From: Acidobacteriaceae bacterium
GTDB taxonomy: Bacteria; Acidobacteriota; Terriglobia; Terriglobales; Acidobacteriaceae
Reading direction: 5' to 3'
Assembly: GCA_031296355.1 (NCBI GenBank)
Contig: JARLFX010000085.1
Span: forward strand, 1-19,846
Length of the DNA: 19,846 nt
Positions 1 through 7,722 of the stretch are shown here, piece by piece (the first letter of the stretch is position 1; each line of letters begins with the position of its first letter). The notes beneath the pieces were generated by a model, which had not been told where the DNA came from, did not search any database, and worked only from the letters and a program-made list of their open reading frames with translations. Made by a program: the position numbers and the translations under genes.

Positions 1-474
1 CACAACGCAACGGCGCGGGCCTTCGCCGCTGGACTCGGTCTTGAGGTCGTCAAACTGCTTCAGCACCAGGTGCAGGATGCGGCGCTCGCGGGAGCTCATC
101 GGCGCAAAGCGGTAGGGCTCGCCGCTGTCGCGGACGGTCTCGGCCGCGGCTGCAGCCTTCTCTTTGAAGTCCTTCGCCTTGGCGGCCTTGAAGTCGTTGG
201 CGTCAAAGGAGACGCGCTCCAGCTCCATGGGGTCGAGCCGCAGGATCTGCGAGGCGATGGTCTCCAGCGCGCGCAGGCCTTCGCCGTCGCGGTCGGTCAG
301 CAGAGCGGCATCGGGGCCCTTCATCTCCACGTAGATGTCGCGGCGCTCGAAGCCGTCAGGATCTTCAGCGCCGGCGCCCGCGGTAATGCGGAACTTCAGG
401 CGCAGACCGCCGGTCGTGGTGAGCGTGGTAACGAAGTTTGCGATGCGCTGTGCGGACTGTTGCAGATCTTCCAT
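1..474 (-). CDS. jag: Jag/SpoIIIJ-associated RNA-binding protein (KH-R3H), 3' end cut by the window edge
   Basis: The visible 158 codons run from an ATG at 474 to the left edge, so the last few residues are missing. The protein opens with MEDLQQSAQRIANF and continues into a KH-like fold (about residues 20-85). It ends in an R3H-like segment containing MSSRERRILHLVL and then SGEGPRRCVV, the typical Jag C-terminus. Jag proteins bind RNA and are usually encoded next to the membrane insertase YidC, as here. The separate Jag-N domain found in Firmicutes is absent, so this is the short form. An AGGGAG sequence lies upstream of the ATG with a long spacer. The gene follows yidC in the same direction, about 80 bases downstream. 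Identification rests on the R3H motif and the context and is fairly secure. The exact role in the cell is not well known even for the family. Confidence 0.85.
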   Translation of the reverse strand, partial: MEDLQQSAQRIANFVTTLTTTGGLRLKFRITAGAGAEDPDGFERRDIYVEMKGPDAALLTDRDGEGLRALETIASQILRLDPMELERVSFDANDFKAAKAKDFKEKAAAAAETVRDSGEPYRFAPMSSRERRILHLVLKQFDDLKTESSGEGPRRCVV

Positions 475-507
475 GATGGTCCAAAGTCTCCCTGCGAATT
501 TTATTAC

Positions 508-533
508 GCCGCGCTGCGGTTGGGCAGCGCGGC
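508..533 (-). other. Perfect 10-bp hairpin between yidC and jag
   Basis: GCCGCGCTGC at 508-517 and GCAGCGCGGC at 524-533 are exact reverse complements around a 6-base loop. The stem is entirely G/C except for one A-T pair. In the direction of transcription (minus) it is followed by GTAATAAAATT, which is AU-rich but not a U-tract. It is therefore not a standard intrinsic terminator. It may act as a partial terminator, an RNA-processing site or a 3'-end stabiliser that sets different yidC and jag levels. The hairpin is directly visible; its function is inferred. Confidence 0.6.
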
Positions 534-553
534 AGGTTGATTATTCCGGCAAG

Positions 554-2311
554 CTACCGCTTGCCCTGGATGGTGTTGGCGCTGAGCCCGGCCTTGCGGC
601 GCGCGCGCTTGGCTGCAATTTCCTTCATTTCGCGGCCCATGGAGGTCTGATTCATCACCAGCTGCTGCGCGATCATGATGACGTTGCCCGTCGCCCAGTA
701 CAGGCCCAGGCCTGATGCGAAGTTCCACACCATCCAGCCGGAGAAGGCGGGCATGACGAACGCCATCATCTTCTGCTGCTGCGGATCGACGCCAGGTGAG
801 GGCGTGTAGAACTGCACCAGGAACGACGTGACCACCATCAGGATGGGAAGGATGTGGTACGGGTCCTTCGCCGTGAGGTCTGGCAGCCAGTACCAGTGCT
901 GCAGGCGAAGCTCCGTGACCGAACGCAGCATGGTGAAGAAGGCGAAGAGCAAGGGCAGTTGCAGCAGCGAGGGGATGCAGCCGCCGAACATATTCACGCC
1001 GTTGTCCTTCTGTAGCTTCATGATCTCGGCGTTCATGTCTTGCCGCTTCGGATCAGTTACCTTGAACTTGGCGTACTTGGCCTTGATCTGGTCCATCTGC
1101 GGCTGGATGCGCTGCATCTTGAGCGCGGACTTCATGGTGATCACGCGTACCGGCATCAGGATGACGTTGATGATGACGGTGAGCACGATGATGGCCCAGC
1201 CCCAGTTTCCGGTCAGGTGCTGGTAGACGAAGAAGAGCGCCAGGAACAGGAACTTGGCGATGGGGCCGAAGAAGCCGAAGTCAATCAGCTTTTCCAGCGA
1301 TGGGCCGTCTGCCGCGCCGTTGCTGCCGGTGGCGTGCACGCTCTTGAGCACGTCAAAGAGCTTGGGGCCAACGTAGAGACGCGTCAGGGTATGGCCGTTG
1401 TCTGCCGCCAGGCCTGCGCCGAGCGCGGGCAGATCGCCCTTGCTATCGGGAACCTGCAGGCCGTGGTTGAAGGTGACGAGCGAAACATTCTGCGCGGCAT
1501 CCGGCAGGAAGATGGCGGCGAAGTGCTGGTCGCTTACGCCGGCCCAGTCAAACGGGCCATCGAGTATGCCGTTGTTGTTGGTCTTCTTGGTGGCAAGATG
1601 GTTCTCCTTGCCGTTCTGCATGGTGTCAATCTGCGAGTTAGCGAAGTCGCCGCCGAGCTGCTGGTCGCCGAAGGCCGTGGGCCAGATGAGCCAGCTGCGG
1701 ACGGGCGCGCCGTTGAACGTGACCTGCGTCTCCGCGTGGATCACGTAGCTCTCGTCGAAGCGGAAGCTCTTGTGCACCACCAGGCCGTTGCCGTCAGCGT
1801 AATCAAAGCTCAGCGTGGCGGGCGCCGTCAGCGTACCGGAAGCAGAGGGGACGTAAAGCCCGTTGAGCAACACATTCAGCGTGTTGCCATCGGTGGAGTA
1901 GAGCGAGAGCGGGTAGCCGAACTGCGATGCCGCCTTGGGATGCACCAGGTCCAGAGGCTTGCCGCTGGTGTCCTTCTCCTTCTTCAGAATCCAGGAGGTA
2001 ACGCGCGCGCCGCGATTGGTGAAGGTGATGCGGTAGAGCTCGCTCTCCACCACGGTCTCGGTGTCAGCCTTGGCGGTAATGGCCGGAGCGGACGATGCAT
2101 GCGCGGCAGAGGCTGCCGGTGCAGGAGCAGGTGCGGCGGGTGCCGCAGCCGGCGCGCTCTGGCTGGCGGTCTGTGGCGCTGGCGCAGGCTTCTGCGGCAT
2201 GAAGTACTTCATCCCCAGGAAGAAAACGAGGAAGATGACGACGTAAACCAGCAGTTTGGAAGAGTCCATACCGCCGCCGCCCTGTTGATTGGGGTTCGTA
2301 TATTGAGCCAA
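554..2311 (-). CDS. yidC: Membrane protein insertase YidC (Oxa1 family, Gram-negative type)
   Basis: The 585-residue protein has the layout of Gram-negative YidC. A first membrane helix (about residues 20-37, LLVYVVIFLVFFLGMKYF) is followed by an Ala/Pro-rich linker (about 42-76) and a large periplasmic P1 domain. The C-terminal Oxa1-type core (about 350-560) holds the remaining helices, with the segment GNWGWAIIVLTVIINVILMPVR carrying the conserved Arg at its end. YidC inserts and folds inner-membrane proteins, alone or with SecYEG. The start is a TTG at 2311 preceded by TAGGAAC, with AGGA 7 bases upstream. The internal ATG 14 codons in has no Shine-Dalgarno sequence, and starting there would remove the Gly-rich head. 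The gene lies between yidD and jag in the rpmH operon. The C-terminus is basic (KRARRKAGLSANTIQGKR), as expected for a ribosome-contacting tail. Confidence 0.96.
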   Translation of the reverse strand: MAQYTNPNQQGGGGMDSSKLLVYVVIFLVFFLGMKYFMPQKPAPAPQTASQSAPAAAPAAPAPAPAASAAHASSAPAITAKADTETVVESELYRITFTNRGARVTSWILKKEKDTSGKPLDLVHPKAASQFGYPLSLYSTDGNTLNVLLNGLYVPSASGTLTAPATLSFDYADGNGLVVHKSFRFDESYVIHAETQVTFNGAPVRSWLIWPTAFGDQQLGGDFANSQIDTMQNGKENHLATKKTNNNGILDGPFDWAGVSDQHFAAIFLPDAAQNVSLVTFNHGLQVPDSKGDLPALGAGLAADNGHTLTRLYVGPKLFDVLKSVHATGSNGAADGPSLEKLIDFGFFGPIAKFLFLALFFVYQHLTGNWGWAIIVLTVIINVILMPVRVITMKSALKMQRIQPQMDQIKAKYAKFKVTDPKRQDMNAEIMKLQKDNGVNMFGGCIPSLLQLPLLFAFFTMLRSVTELRLQHWYWLPDLTAKDPYHILPILMVVTSFLVQFYTPSPGVDPQQQKMMAFVMPAFSGWMVWNFASGLGLYWATGNVIMIAQQLVMNQTSMGREMKEIAAKRARRKAGLSANTIQGKR

Positions 2312-2465
2312 AGAGTGTTCCTATCCAGTCAGGCGGGGAATTGCCCGCGCAGAGTCTTGAGGCCGCAATGAATTTCGGCGTTGATTTGATGATAAATCCG
2401 CCGCCGCTCCTCTGCGCGTCCCGGGGAGTGAATGTCGAGCGAAAATGCACTGCAAAGAAAGAATT

Positions 2466-2744
2466 TCAGGCCAGCGGGACGTTGTCTACGCCGCCGCGGG
2501 CAAAGGGATGGCAGCGCAACAGCCGCCGTACAGCGAGCCAGCCGCCGCGCAGCAGGCCGTGGCGTTCGATGGCAATGTAGGCGTATTCGGAGCAGGTGGG
2601 CTGGTAGCGGCATCCCCCGGTCAGCGGGCCGGCCAGGTGCGAGAAGGCATGCAGCAGCGGCGAGAGGAACTTCTTGTAGACCAGGAAGCCCAGGCGCAGG
2701 GCGGGGCGATCGCGGCCTGTTTCGGGCCCGGGAGCGTCAGCCAC
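2466..2744 (-). CDS. yidD: Membrane protein insertion efficiency factor YidD
   Basis: This 92-residue protein contains the family signature: [14 protein letters not shown], then [21 protein letters not shown], then [24 protein letters not shown]. YidD is a small inner-membrane-associated protein thought to help YidC-dependent insertion. A GTG at 2744 was chosen because it overlaps the end of rnpA by 8 bases and has GGAG 10 bases upstream. Reading further upstream in this frame only crosses rnpA codons and gives Arg/Ser-rich sequence with no family character. The gene sits between rnpA and yidC, the usual order. About 150 non-coding bases follow before yidC, and a GCGGG/CCCGC hairpin lies near 2333-2348. 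Confidence 0.93.
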   Translation of the reverse strand: MADAPGPETGRDRPALRLGFLVYKKFLSPLLHAFSHLAGPLTGGCRYQPTCSEYAYIAIERHGLLRGGWLAVRRLLRCHPFARGGVDNVPLA

Positions 2745-3162
2745 GGCGCTGCTTCTCCGGCTGCGGTGGCGGCAGCGTGCCTTTGGCTGCGGCATTCTGC
2801 ACGGAGCAAAAGATCTGGCGGACCTCGCGCTCCAGTGCGGCAAACTCCAGCGTGAGCACGCTGCGCCGCGGATGCAGGATCACGTCCAGCGGCAGTTGCA
2901 GCTCGCCCAGGTGCATACGTACGGCTTCGCGCATGCGGCGCTTGATGCGGTTGCGCTCCACGGCTCCGCCCAGCACCTTGCCGGCGGTCAGGCCCACGCG
3001 TGGCGTGCTCTCAGGCAGCTCGCCCGCTGGCCGGAACGCGGCAAAGTAGGTCATTTGCTTGGAAAATTGCTTGCGGCTGGCAGCGTAGACGCGCTGATAG
3101 TCAGCGTGCTTCCGCAGGCGGAATATGGGAGAGCCAACGCAGATTGGAGCGTCCAGAGGCAT
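2737..3162 (-). CDS. rnpA: Ribonuclease P protein component
   Basis: The protein part of RNase P, which with the rnpB RNA matures the 5' ends of tRNAs. The protein begins [26 protein letters not shown] and contains the RNR signature [14 protein letters not shown] at about residues 69-82, preceded by [14 protein letters not shown]. The ATG at 3162 gives 141 residues and has GGA 8 bases upstream. An in-frame GTG at 3207 would add 15 residues but shows no ribosome-binding site. The true start could be either, and I prefer 3162. The C-terminal tail (about residues 115-141) is low-complexity, Pro/Gln/Arg-rich and overlaps the yidD start. The gene lies downstream of rpmH in the same direction, consistent with the usual rpmH-rnpA co-transcription. 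Confidence 0.94.
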   Translation of the reverse strand: MPLDAPICVGSPIFRLRKHADYQRVYAASRKQFSKQMTYFAAFRPAGELPESTPRVGLTAGKVLGGAVERNRIKRRMREAVRMHLGELQLPLDVILHPRRSVLTLEFAALEREVRQIFCSVQNAAAKGTLPPPQPEKQRRG

Positions 3163-3254
3163 AGGTCCAGTCCAATTCTCACGCAAAAAGGCGTCTTCCA
3201 CACGCACAACTGCGCGGGAAAACGCTGTTTTTACTCCAAAATGGATAAATTACG

Positions 3255-3410
3255 TTAGTCGCGGAAACCAGCGCTTACGGCAATCTTGTGGCGGCCCTTG
3301 GCGCGACGGCGAGACAGCACAGCGGCTCCCTGCTTGCTCTTCATGCGGCTAAGGAAACCGTGGGTCTTGGCGCGGTGGCGGCGGTTGGGTTGAAAGGTAC
3401 GCTTCGGCAT
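3255..3410 (-). CDS. rpmH: 50S ribosomal protein bL34
   Basis: This 51-residue, strongly basic protein begins [20 protein letters not shown] and continues [20 protein letters not shown], an unmistakable bL34 sequence. It ends in a short non-canonical tail, [11 protein letters not shown]. bL34 is a small protein of the large ribosomal subunit. The ATG at 3410 has a strong AGGAG 7 bases upstream. It is the first gene of the leftward operon and points away from dnaA, the standard arrangement next to bacterial origins. Its likely promoter is at 3448-3477. Confidence 0.97.
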   Translation of the reverse strand: MPKRTFQPNRRHRAKTHGFLSRMKSKQGAAVLSRRRAKGRHKIAVSAGFRD

Positions 3411-3447
3411 CAAACTACTCCTGCAAATCGATCTATTTCGAATTCCC

Positions 3448-3477
3448 AGTATACCCGGTTTTCCACCGAATCGCCAA
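3448..3477 (-). promoter_or_regulatory. Sigma70-like promoter for the rpmH-rnpA-yidD-yidC-jag operon
   Basis: On the minus strand TTGGCG (3477-3472) and TATACT (3453-3448) are separated by 18 bases. These match the -35 consensus at 4 of 6 positions and the -10 at 5 of 6. The predicted start of transcription is near 3441, leaving a leader of about 30 bases that carries the rpmH ribosome-binding site. The spacer contains GGTGGAAAA, one base different from a TGTGGAAAA-type DnaA box. DnaA control of this promoter is possible but unproven. Confidence 0.5.
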
Positions 3478-3767
3478 CGCAGAAGTGTAATGCCCTCAAT
3501 ATGGTGCGTTCTCCTGCCCGGGTGGCCAATCGCCAAGTCAAAAGGGGATCGGGCTGGCATCACCGTTCCCTGCGAAGCGATGTTCCCGTCGATGCCGCCA
3601 CAGCCAAAACCTTGCAGCAGGATCGTTGCGGCGCTGAGCGAAGGCAAGAGCAAGGTGAGGAAGCCACCACGTCACCAATCCGTTATCGAGAAGAAAAATC
3701 AGGAACGCGTGGTGATGCTGTTTGTGATGGCATCGCAATGGGTTGGTCTGCGTGCAACGCATTGCAG

Positions 3768-3799
3768 TGTGATGCGCACGCTGCAGTGTGTGCATCACA
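3768..3799. repeat. Inverted repeat TGTGATGC/GCATCACA within a cluster of GTGATG motifs
   Basis: TGTGATGC at 3768-3775 and GCATCACA at 3792-3799 are perfect reverse complements with 16 bases between them. The same core occurs nearby as GTGATGC at 3712-3718 and TGTGATGG at 3722-3729. Four copies of GTGATG(C/G) therefore fall within about 90 bases of non-coding DNA upstream of dnaA. Two overlapping direct copies of GCAGTGTG (from 3764 and 3783) lie in the same stretch. This resembles a binding-site array for a protein I cannot name. Confidence 0.5.
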
Positions 3800-3936
3800 T
3801 CACGAAAAGCGGAGCACACAATAGCACAGAACTGCATACACGAAAGGATGAATTTGAAAACTTTCTTCCAAAGTGGGTTTGCAAATAGCCTTGATTGGCG
3901 CGGGTGATTCGATTCTTCACAAAGAATGGTGCAAAC

Positions 3937-3948
3937 TTTCACGTGAAA
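3937..3948. promoter_or_regulatory. 12-bp perfect palindrome TTTCACGTGAAA upstream of dnaA
   Basis: TTTCACGTGAAA reads identically on both strands and lies about 280 bases before the dnaA start codon, next to a short hairpin (ATTCTT/AAGAAT) in an AT-rich patch. A perfect 12-bp palindrome with a CACGTG centre is a plausible operator for a dimeric regulator. No regulator can be assigned from the sequence. Confidence 0.4.
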
Positions 3949-4228
3949 AATTTTTGCTGACATAGCATGCTTCAAGGCCGAGTTTTCCGTGCTACTATCA
4001 AGTCCGTTCAACAGCTGAGATTTTCTTTACATCGAAGTTGTTTTGCTCACACTACAAACCCCCGGGTATCCCCCGTCTGGCCGCATCTGCGACAGGCAGG
4101 CTTCAGGCAAAGAAGTTTTTTACACCGGACTGCGTTGGTCGCGGTCTTTGATTTCTTTGCTCTTTCATTTTTTTGCATGGGGTTCAGTGAGCAGACATTC
4201 GATGTTGGGGCAAGAAGGGTACGAAACG

Positions 4229-5644
4229 ATGTCATTTGTTCCGACAGCAACTGCCGTCCTCAATCCGTGGGTCCGCATCCTGGGCGCACTGGAGAAAAAG
4301 ATCAATCGCCAGTCCTACGAGACCTGGCTGAAGCCGACGCGCTTCTCGCATATCAACAGCAAGACGCTCTATGTCCGGATTCCGGCGGCAGAGTTTCAGC
4401 ACATCGGCGACCGCTACGCCGACCTGATCAACGAAGCCATCGACCAGCTTGAGCTGGACGTCGACAACTTCGTCTTCGTGACGCCGCAGGACGATCCCAG
4501 TGTGCCGCGAGTGCGCGAGGACGGCGGATTTGCGCCGCAGCCCAGCCACTCGCCCAATGCGCCGCGCGGCCGCAGCCAGGCTGGCGTACTGCCCGGGCCG
4601 GAACAATCCCGTTTTGACTGGAATTCAGCGGCGCAGCTTAATCCGCGCTATACCTTTGACGGCTTTGTGGCCGGCGCAGGCAACCAGTTTGCCCACGCAG
4701 CCGCCCTCGCCGTGGCCGAACGCCCCTCCAAGGCCTATAACCCGCTCTTCCTCTACGGCGGCGTCGGCATGGGCAAGACCCACCTGATGCAGGCCATCGG
4801 GCACGAGATCAAGCGCCGTCAGCCGCAGGCCAGCATCTGCTACGTATCGAGCGAGAAGTTCACCAACGAGATGATCAACTCGCTGCGCTACGACAAGATG
4901 ACCAGCTTCCGCGACCGCTTCCGCAACGTGGATGTGCTGCTCATCGACGACATCCAGTTCCTGGCGCAGAAGGAGCGCACGCAGGAGGAGTTCTTCCATA
5001 CCTTCAATGCGCTGCACGAGAGCATGAAGCAGATCGTGATCGCCAGCGACCGGCCTCCGAAAGAGCTGGCCGAGATCGAAGACCGCCTGCGTTCGCGCTT
5101 TGAGTGGGGCCTGATCGCCGACATTCAACCGCCAGACCTGGAGACCAAGGTCGCCATCCTGCAAAAGAAAGCGGAGAGCGAACACACCCAGCTGCCCACG
5201 GACGTTGCACTGTTCATCGCATCGAACGTGCGCACCAATGTGCGCGAGCTGGAGGGTGCGCTGGTGCGGCTGATCGCGTGGTGCTCCATGCACGGCGTGG
5301 AGATCACGCTGCCGACCACGCAGCAGTGCCTGAAGCAGTTCATTGATACGCAGGTGCGCAAGATCACGATTGAAGCCATCCAGCGCGCGGTGAGCGAGCA
5401 GTTTGGCATGCGCGTGGCGGAGTTGAAGCAGAAGAATAACTCCCGCCAGATCGTGGTGCCGCGGCAGATCGCCATGTACCTGGCCAAGCAGATGACGGAG
5501 GCCAGCCTTCCTGAAATCGGACGCCAGTTCGGCGGGAAGCACCATACGACGGTGATGCACTCCATCAGCAAGATCGATGAGCTGCGCCGCGTAGACAAGG
5601 ACCTGAACCGCACCATCAACAAACTGATGGAGACGCTCAGCTAA
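4229..5644 (+). CDS. dnaA: Chromosomal replication initiator protein DnaA
   Basis: This 471-residue AAA+ protein binds DnaA boxes at oriC and opens the origin. Domain I is at the N-terminus (NPWVRILGALEKKINRQSYETWLKP), followed by a short, variable Pro/Gly-rich linker. Domain III carries Walker A GGVGMGKTH at residues 177-185 and Walker B VLLIDD at 236-241, with the arginine-rich SRFEWGLIADIQPPD later. Domain IV ends with the DNA-binding signature LPEIGRQFGGKHHTTVMHSI. The ATG at 4229 is preceded by AAGGG 9 bases upstream. The frame stays open for 62 more codons upstream, but that stretch is unlike DnaA and lacks a ribosome-binding site. The gene stands alone, ends in a strong terminator and is not followed by dnaN, which lies about 3.6 kb downstream. 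Confidence 0.97.
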   Translation: MSFVPTATAVLNPWVRILGALEKKINRQSYETWLKPTRFSHINSKTLYVRIPAAEFQHIGDRYADLINEAIDQLELDVDNFVFVTPQDDPSVPRVREDGGFAPQPSHSPNAPRGRSQAGVLPGPEQSRFDWNSAAQLNPRYTFDGFVAGAGNQFAHAAALAVAERPSKAYNPLFLYGGVGMGKTHLMQAIGHEIKRRQPQASICYVSSEKFTNEMINSLRYDKMTSFRDRFRNVDVLLIDDIQFLAQKERTQEEFFHTFNALHESMKQIVIASDRPPKELAEIEDRLRSRFEWGLIADIQPPDLETKVAILQKKAESEHTQLPTDVALFIASNVRTNVRELEGALVRLIAWCSMHGVEITLPTTQQCLKQFIDTQVRKITIEAIQRAVSEQFGMRVAELKQKNNSRQIVVPRQIAMYLAKQMTEASLPEIGRQFGGKHHTTVMHSISKIDELRRVDKDLNRTINKLMETLS

Positions 5645-5671
5645 GGCTGCGGAAGATCCATTCGACCCAAT

Positions 5672-5704
5672 AAAATCCCTGCCAGATTGGCGGGGATTTT
5701 CATT
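5672..5704 (+). terminator. Rho-independent terminator of dnaA
   Basis: AAAATCCC-T-GCC at 5672-5683 pairs with GGC-G-GGGATTTT at 5689-5700 around the loop AGATT. The pairing includes one T-G wobble. The 3' arm ends in TTTT and is followed by CATTT. It starts 27 bases after the dnaA stop codon and should isolate dnaA from the fucosidase gene. Confidence 0.88.
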
Positions 5705-5761
5705 TGTTCGCCTCGTGAAGAATCGCAGTATGATGGCTGTGCGGTCAGGAGCGCACATTTC

Positions 5762-7345
5762 ATGCATACATCGCGGCGTCGCTTTCTTTCTACCTCCACT
5801 CTCGCACTGGGCGCGGCAGCGCTTATGCCTCGTGGGCTGCATGCGCAAACCGGCGCAGCGGCTGGGCAGCCCGATGCCTATGCCAAGCCGAAGCCGGCGC
5901 TGGCAGGCCTATTCCAGCCAACGTGGGAGTCGCTGCGCGACAACTACCGCGTCCCGGGGTGGTTCAACGAGGCGAAGTTTGGCATCTTCATTCACTGGGG
6001 GCTCTACTCCATTCCTGCGCGCATCAACGAATGGTACGAGCGCCACATGTACACCACGGATGTGAAGTGGCACACGGAACACTACGGTGCCCCGGACAAG
6101 TTCGGCTACAAGGACTTTATCCCGCTGTTCAAGGCGGAGCACTATCATCCTGCGGAGTGGGCGCAGCTCTTTGCGGAGGCCGGTGCGCGCTACGTGGTGC
6201 CGGTGGCCGAGCATCACGACGGATTCGCCATGTATGACAGCGCTCTGACGCCGTGGTGCGCAGGCAAGATAGGCCCGAAGCGCGACCTGATGGGCGAGTT
6301 GGCGGGCGAGGTGCGGGCGCACAACCTGATCTTCGGCTGCTCCAGCCATCGCATGGAGCACGATAGCTTTGGCTATCCCGCGCCGGGAGTACCCAATGAC
6401 GAGTTTGATCCAAAGTATGCGGGATTCTATGGCCCGCCGGTGCCGGGCGAATTCAATAACTCAAACGCATCCCAGGCGTTCCAGCAGGACTGGCTCGCGC
6501 GTGTGCAGGAGTTGGTCGATAAGTACGAGCCGCAGCTGATCTACTTCGACAACGGCGTGAACGGCCGTGCGTATGACGCAGTGAAGCTGCAGGCCGCGGC
6601 CTACTACTACAATCGCGCCGCCGAATGGGGCCGCGGCGTCACCCTGGCGACGAAGGATGTGGCCTACTTCTTCGGCACGGTGCAGGATTTCGAGGGTCAG
6701 GAGCGAGCGCCAAAGTGGATCTATCCGCACGCATGGCAGTGCGACGACTTGCTGGGCAGTACATGGGGCTATACCGACGGCATGACCGTCCGCTCCGCAG
6801 AATCCATCACGCGCGAGCTCATCCAGGTTGCGAGCCAGGGCGGCAATCTGCTGCTGAATATCTCTCCCATGGGCGACGGCTCCATTCCGGCAGCGCAGCA
6901 GCAGGCCTTGCGAGCGGTGGGCGCGTGGCTGAAGATCCACGGAGAAGGTATCTACGGCGCGCGGCCATGGGCTGTATTCGGCGAAGGTCCTCTTGTGCCC
7001 ACTGAGCCGCCCGGCGACTGGAAGGGCGGTTCCACCGCCGTGGCCGGACCCAAACTTGAGCATCCGCATCTGCCCGCGCCATCAGAGGCGGATTTCCGCT
7101 TCACCTGCCAGAAAAATAGCGTGTACGCCTTTGGCTATAAACGCCCCGCGACGGCGGCAACACTGCGAGCGTTCGCTCTCGATAAGGCAAAGGTAGAGCG
7201 TGTCACCCTTGTGGGTACGAATACGTCGTTGAAGTTCCGGCAGACGGCGGAATCGCTGCAGGTTGAGCTGCCGCGGGGGAACGGGGACAGTGCGATGCCG
7301 TATGCATTACGCATTGAGGGCAACATGCCCTTCGGCGCATGGTAG
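5762..7345 (+). CDS. Alpha-L-fucosidase-like glycoside hydrolase (GH29), Tat-exported
   Basis: This 527-residue enzyme probably removes alpha-L-fucose from glycans outside the cytoplasm. The N-terminus is a Tat signal, MHTSRRRFLSTSTLALGAAAL, with likely cleavage after LHA (residue 28). GH29 hallmarks follow: FGIFIHWGLYSIPA (from about residue 73), the HHDGF motif at 151-155 and YFDNG at 261-265, where Asp263 is the candidate nucleophile. The segment NLLLNISPMGDGSIP at about 370-384 is also typical of the family. The ATG at 5762 has AGGAG 10 bases upstream. The C-terminal part (about 440-527) looks like a small beta-rich domain. The gene stands alone after the dnaA terminator and converges on the arsR-like gene, with only 15 bases between the stop codons. 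The family call is secure, but the exact sugar specificity cannot be read from the sequence. Confidence 0.9.
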   Translation: MHTSRRRFLSTSTLALGAAALMPRGLHAQTGAAAGQPDAYAKPKPALAGLFQPTWESLRDNYRVPGWFNEAKFGIFIHWGLYSIPARINEWYERHMYTTDVKWHTEHYGAPDKFGYKDFIPLFKAEHYHPAEWAQLFAEAGARYVVPVAEHHDGFAMYDSALTPWCAGKIGPKRDLMGELAGEVRAHNLIFGCSSHRMEHDSFGYPAPGVPNDEFDPKYAGFYGPPVPGEFNNSNASQAFQQDWLARVQELVDKYEPQLIYFDNGVNGRAYDAVKLQAAAYYYNRAAEWGRGVTLATKDVAYFFGTVQDFEGQERAPKWIYPHAWQCDDLLGSTWGYTDGMTVRSAESITRELIQVASQGGNLLLNISPMGDGSIPAAQQQALRAVGAWLKIHGEGIYGARPWAVFGEGPLVPTEPPGDWKGGSTAVAGPKLEHPHLPAPSEADFRFTCQKNSVYAFGYKRPATAATLRAFALDKAKVERVTLVGTNTSLKFRQTAESLQVELPRGNGDSAMPYALRIEGNMPFGAW

Positions 7346-7360
7346 TGCGGTAAGCGGGGG

Positions 7361-7714
7361 CTAAACCTTCAGCGCAGCGGCACGTTCCGCCGCGTGTTGC
7401 GCCACGCCGCGGCAGACGGTATCGCACAGCTCAAACACCAGCGGCATCGCAATGGAGTAGATGGCGCGGTTGCCTTCTTGCCTGCGCGCAATGACGCCCG
7501 CATTCAGCAGGCTGGCGAGCTGCTTAGAGACGTTCGCCTGCTTCAATCCGGATTGCTCCACCAGTTCGCCGACGCTCAGTGGGCCGCCCTGCAGCAGTTG
7601 CAGGATGGTCAGGCGGCTGCCCTCGGAGAGCACGCCGAAGAGCTGCGCTACGGCCTGTAGCTGGGTCTCATCCAGCTTTCTACATGGTTTGCGGGTTGGG
7701 TTGGTCTTCTTCAT
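7361..7714 (-). CDS. ArsR/SmtB-family winged-helix repressor (YgaV/BigR-like context)
   Basis: This 117-residue protein has the ArsR fold: a helix-rich start (LFGVLSEGSRLTILQLLQGG), a recognition region SVGELVEQSGLKQANVSKQLASL (about residues 47-69) and the wing GVIARRQEGNRAIYSI (73-88). The metal-site motif ELCVCDL of the arsenic/zinc sensors is missing. The helix position that carries one of the two sensing cysteines in the persulfide sensors BigR and SqrR appears to be Gln39. Cysteines remain at 11, 97 and 101, and the CDTVC pair in the last helix could be redox-active. It is transcribed away from the AhpD/YgaP-like operon and shares its upstream region, so it probably represses that operon and itself. 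In E. coli the ArsR-type YgaV likewise regulates ygaP. The signal sensed (sulfide, peroxide or a thiol oxidant) is an inference. Confidence 0.88.
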   Translation of the reverse strand: MKKTNPTRKPCRKLDETQLQAVAQLFGVLSEGSRLTILQLLQGGPLSVGELVEQSGLKQANVSKQLASLLNAGVIARRQEGNRAIYSIAMPLVFELCDTVCRGVAQHAAERAAALKV

Positions 7715-7722
7715 GGTCTAAC

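Larger units (their letters stand above)
3411..4228. other. Non-coding rpmH-dnaA intergenic region, candidate oriC
   Basis: These 818 bases lie between divergent rpmH and dnaA, where oriC often sits. No convincing gene is present: open frames on both strands give sequences with no recognisable family, and none has a good ribosome-binding site. GC content is visibly lower than in the genes, with AT-rich patches near 3836-3960 and 4130-4180. Contents include the rpmH promoter, an inverted repeat TGTGATGC/GCATCACA at 3768-3799, a hairpin ATTCTT-CACA-AAGAAT near 3912-3925, and a palindrome at 3937-3948. Perfect TTATCCACA boxes are absent. The nearest matches are TTTTCCACC at 3459-3467 and TTCTTCACA at 3913-3921. 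I cannot call the origin with confidence, because the real one may lie elsewhere, for example upstream of dnaN. Confidence 0.35.

Noticed and set aside
1040..2371. 443-codon open frame on the plus strand opposite yidC
   Set aside because: It is the antisense shadow of yidC in GC-rich DNA. The composition is skewed to Val/Gly/Arg/His and no family is recognisable.
3490..4011. Open frames of 130-180 codons on both strands between rpmH and dnaA
   Set aside because: They overlap each other, lack ribosome-binding sites and known motifs, and lie in a region of promoters and inverted repeats. Treated as non-coding.
4043..4228. 62-codon upstream extension of dnaA
   Set aside because: There is no Shine-Dalgarno sequence at the upstream start and the extension is unlike DnaA domain I. 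The ATG at 4229 has AAGGG and gives the family start.
3411..4228. Confident oriC call
   Set aside because: No cluster of perfect or single-mismatch DnaA boxes was found. Only scattered near-matches are present, so the region is listed as a candidate only.
4625..5848. 407-codon open frame on the minus strand opposite dnaA
   Set aside because: It runs antisense to the conserved AAA+ and DNA-binding domains of dnaA, with low-complexity Leu/His/Arg/Asp content.
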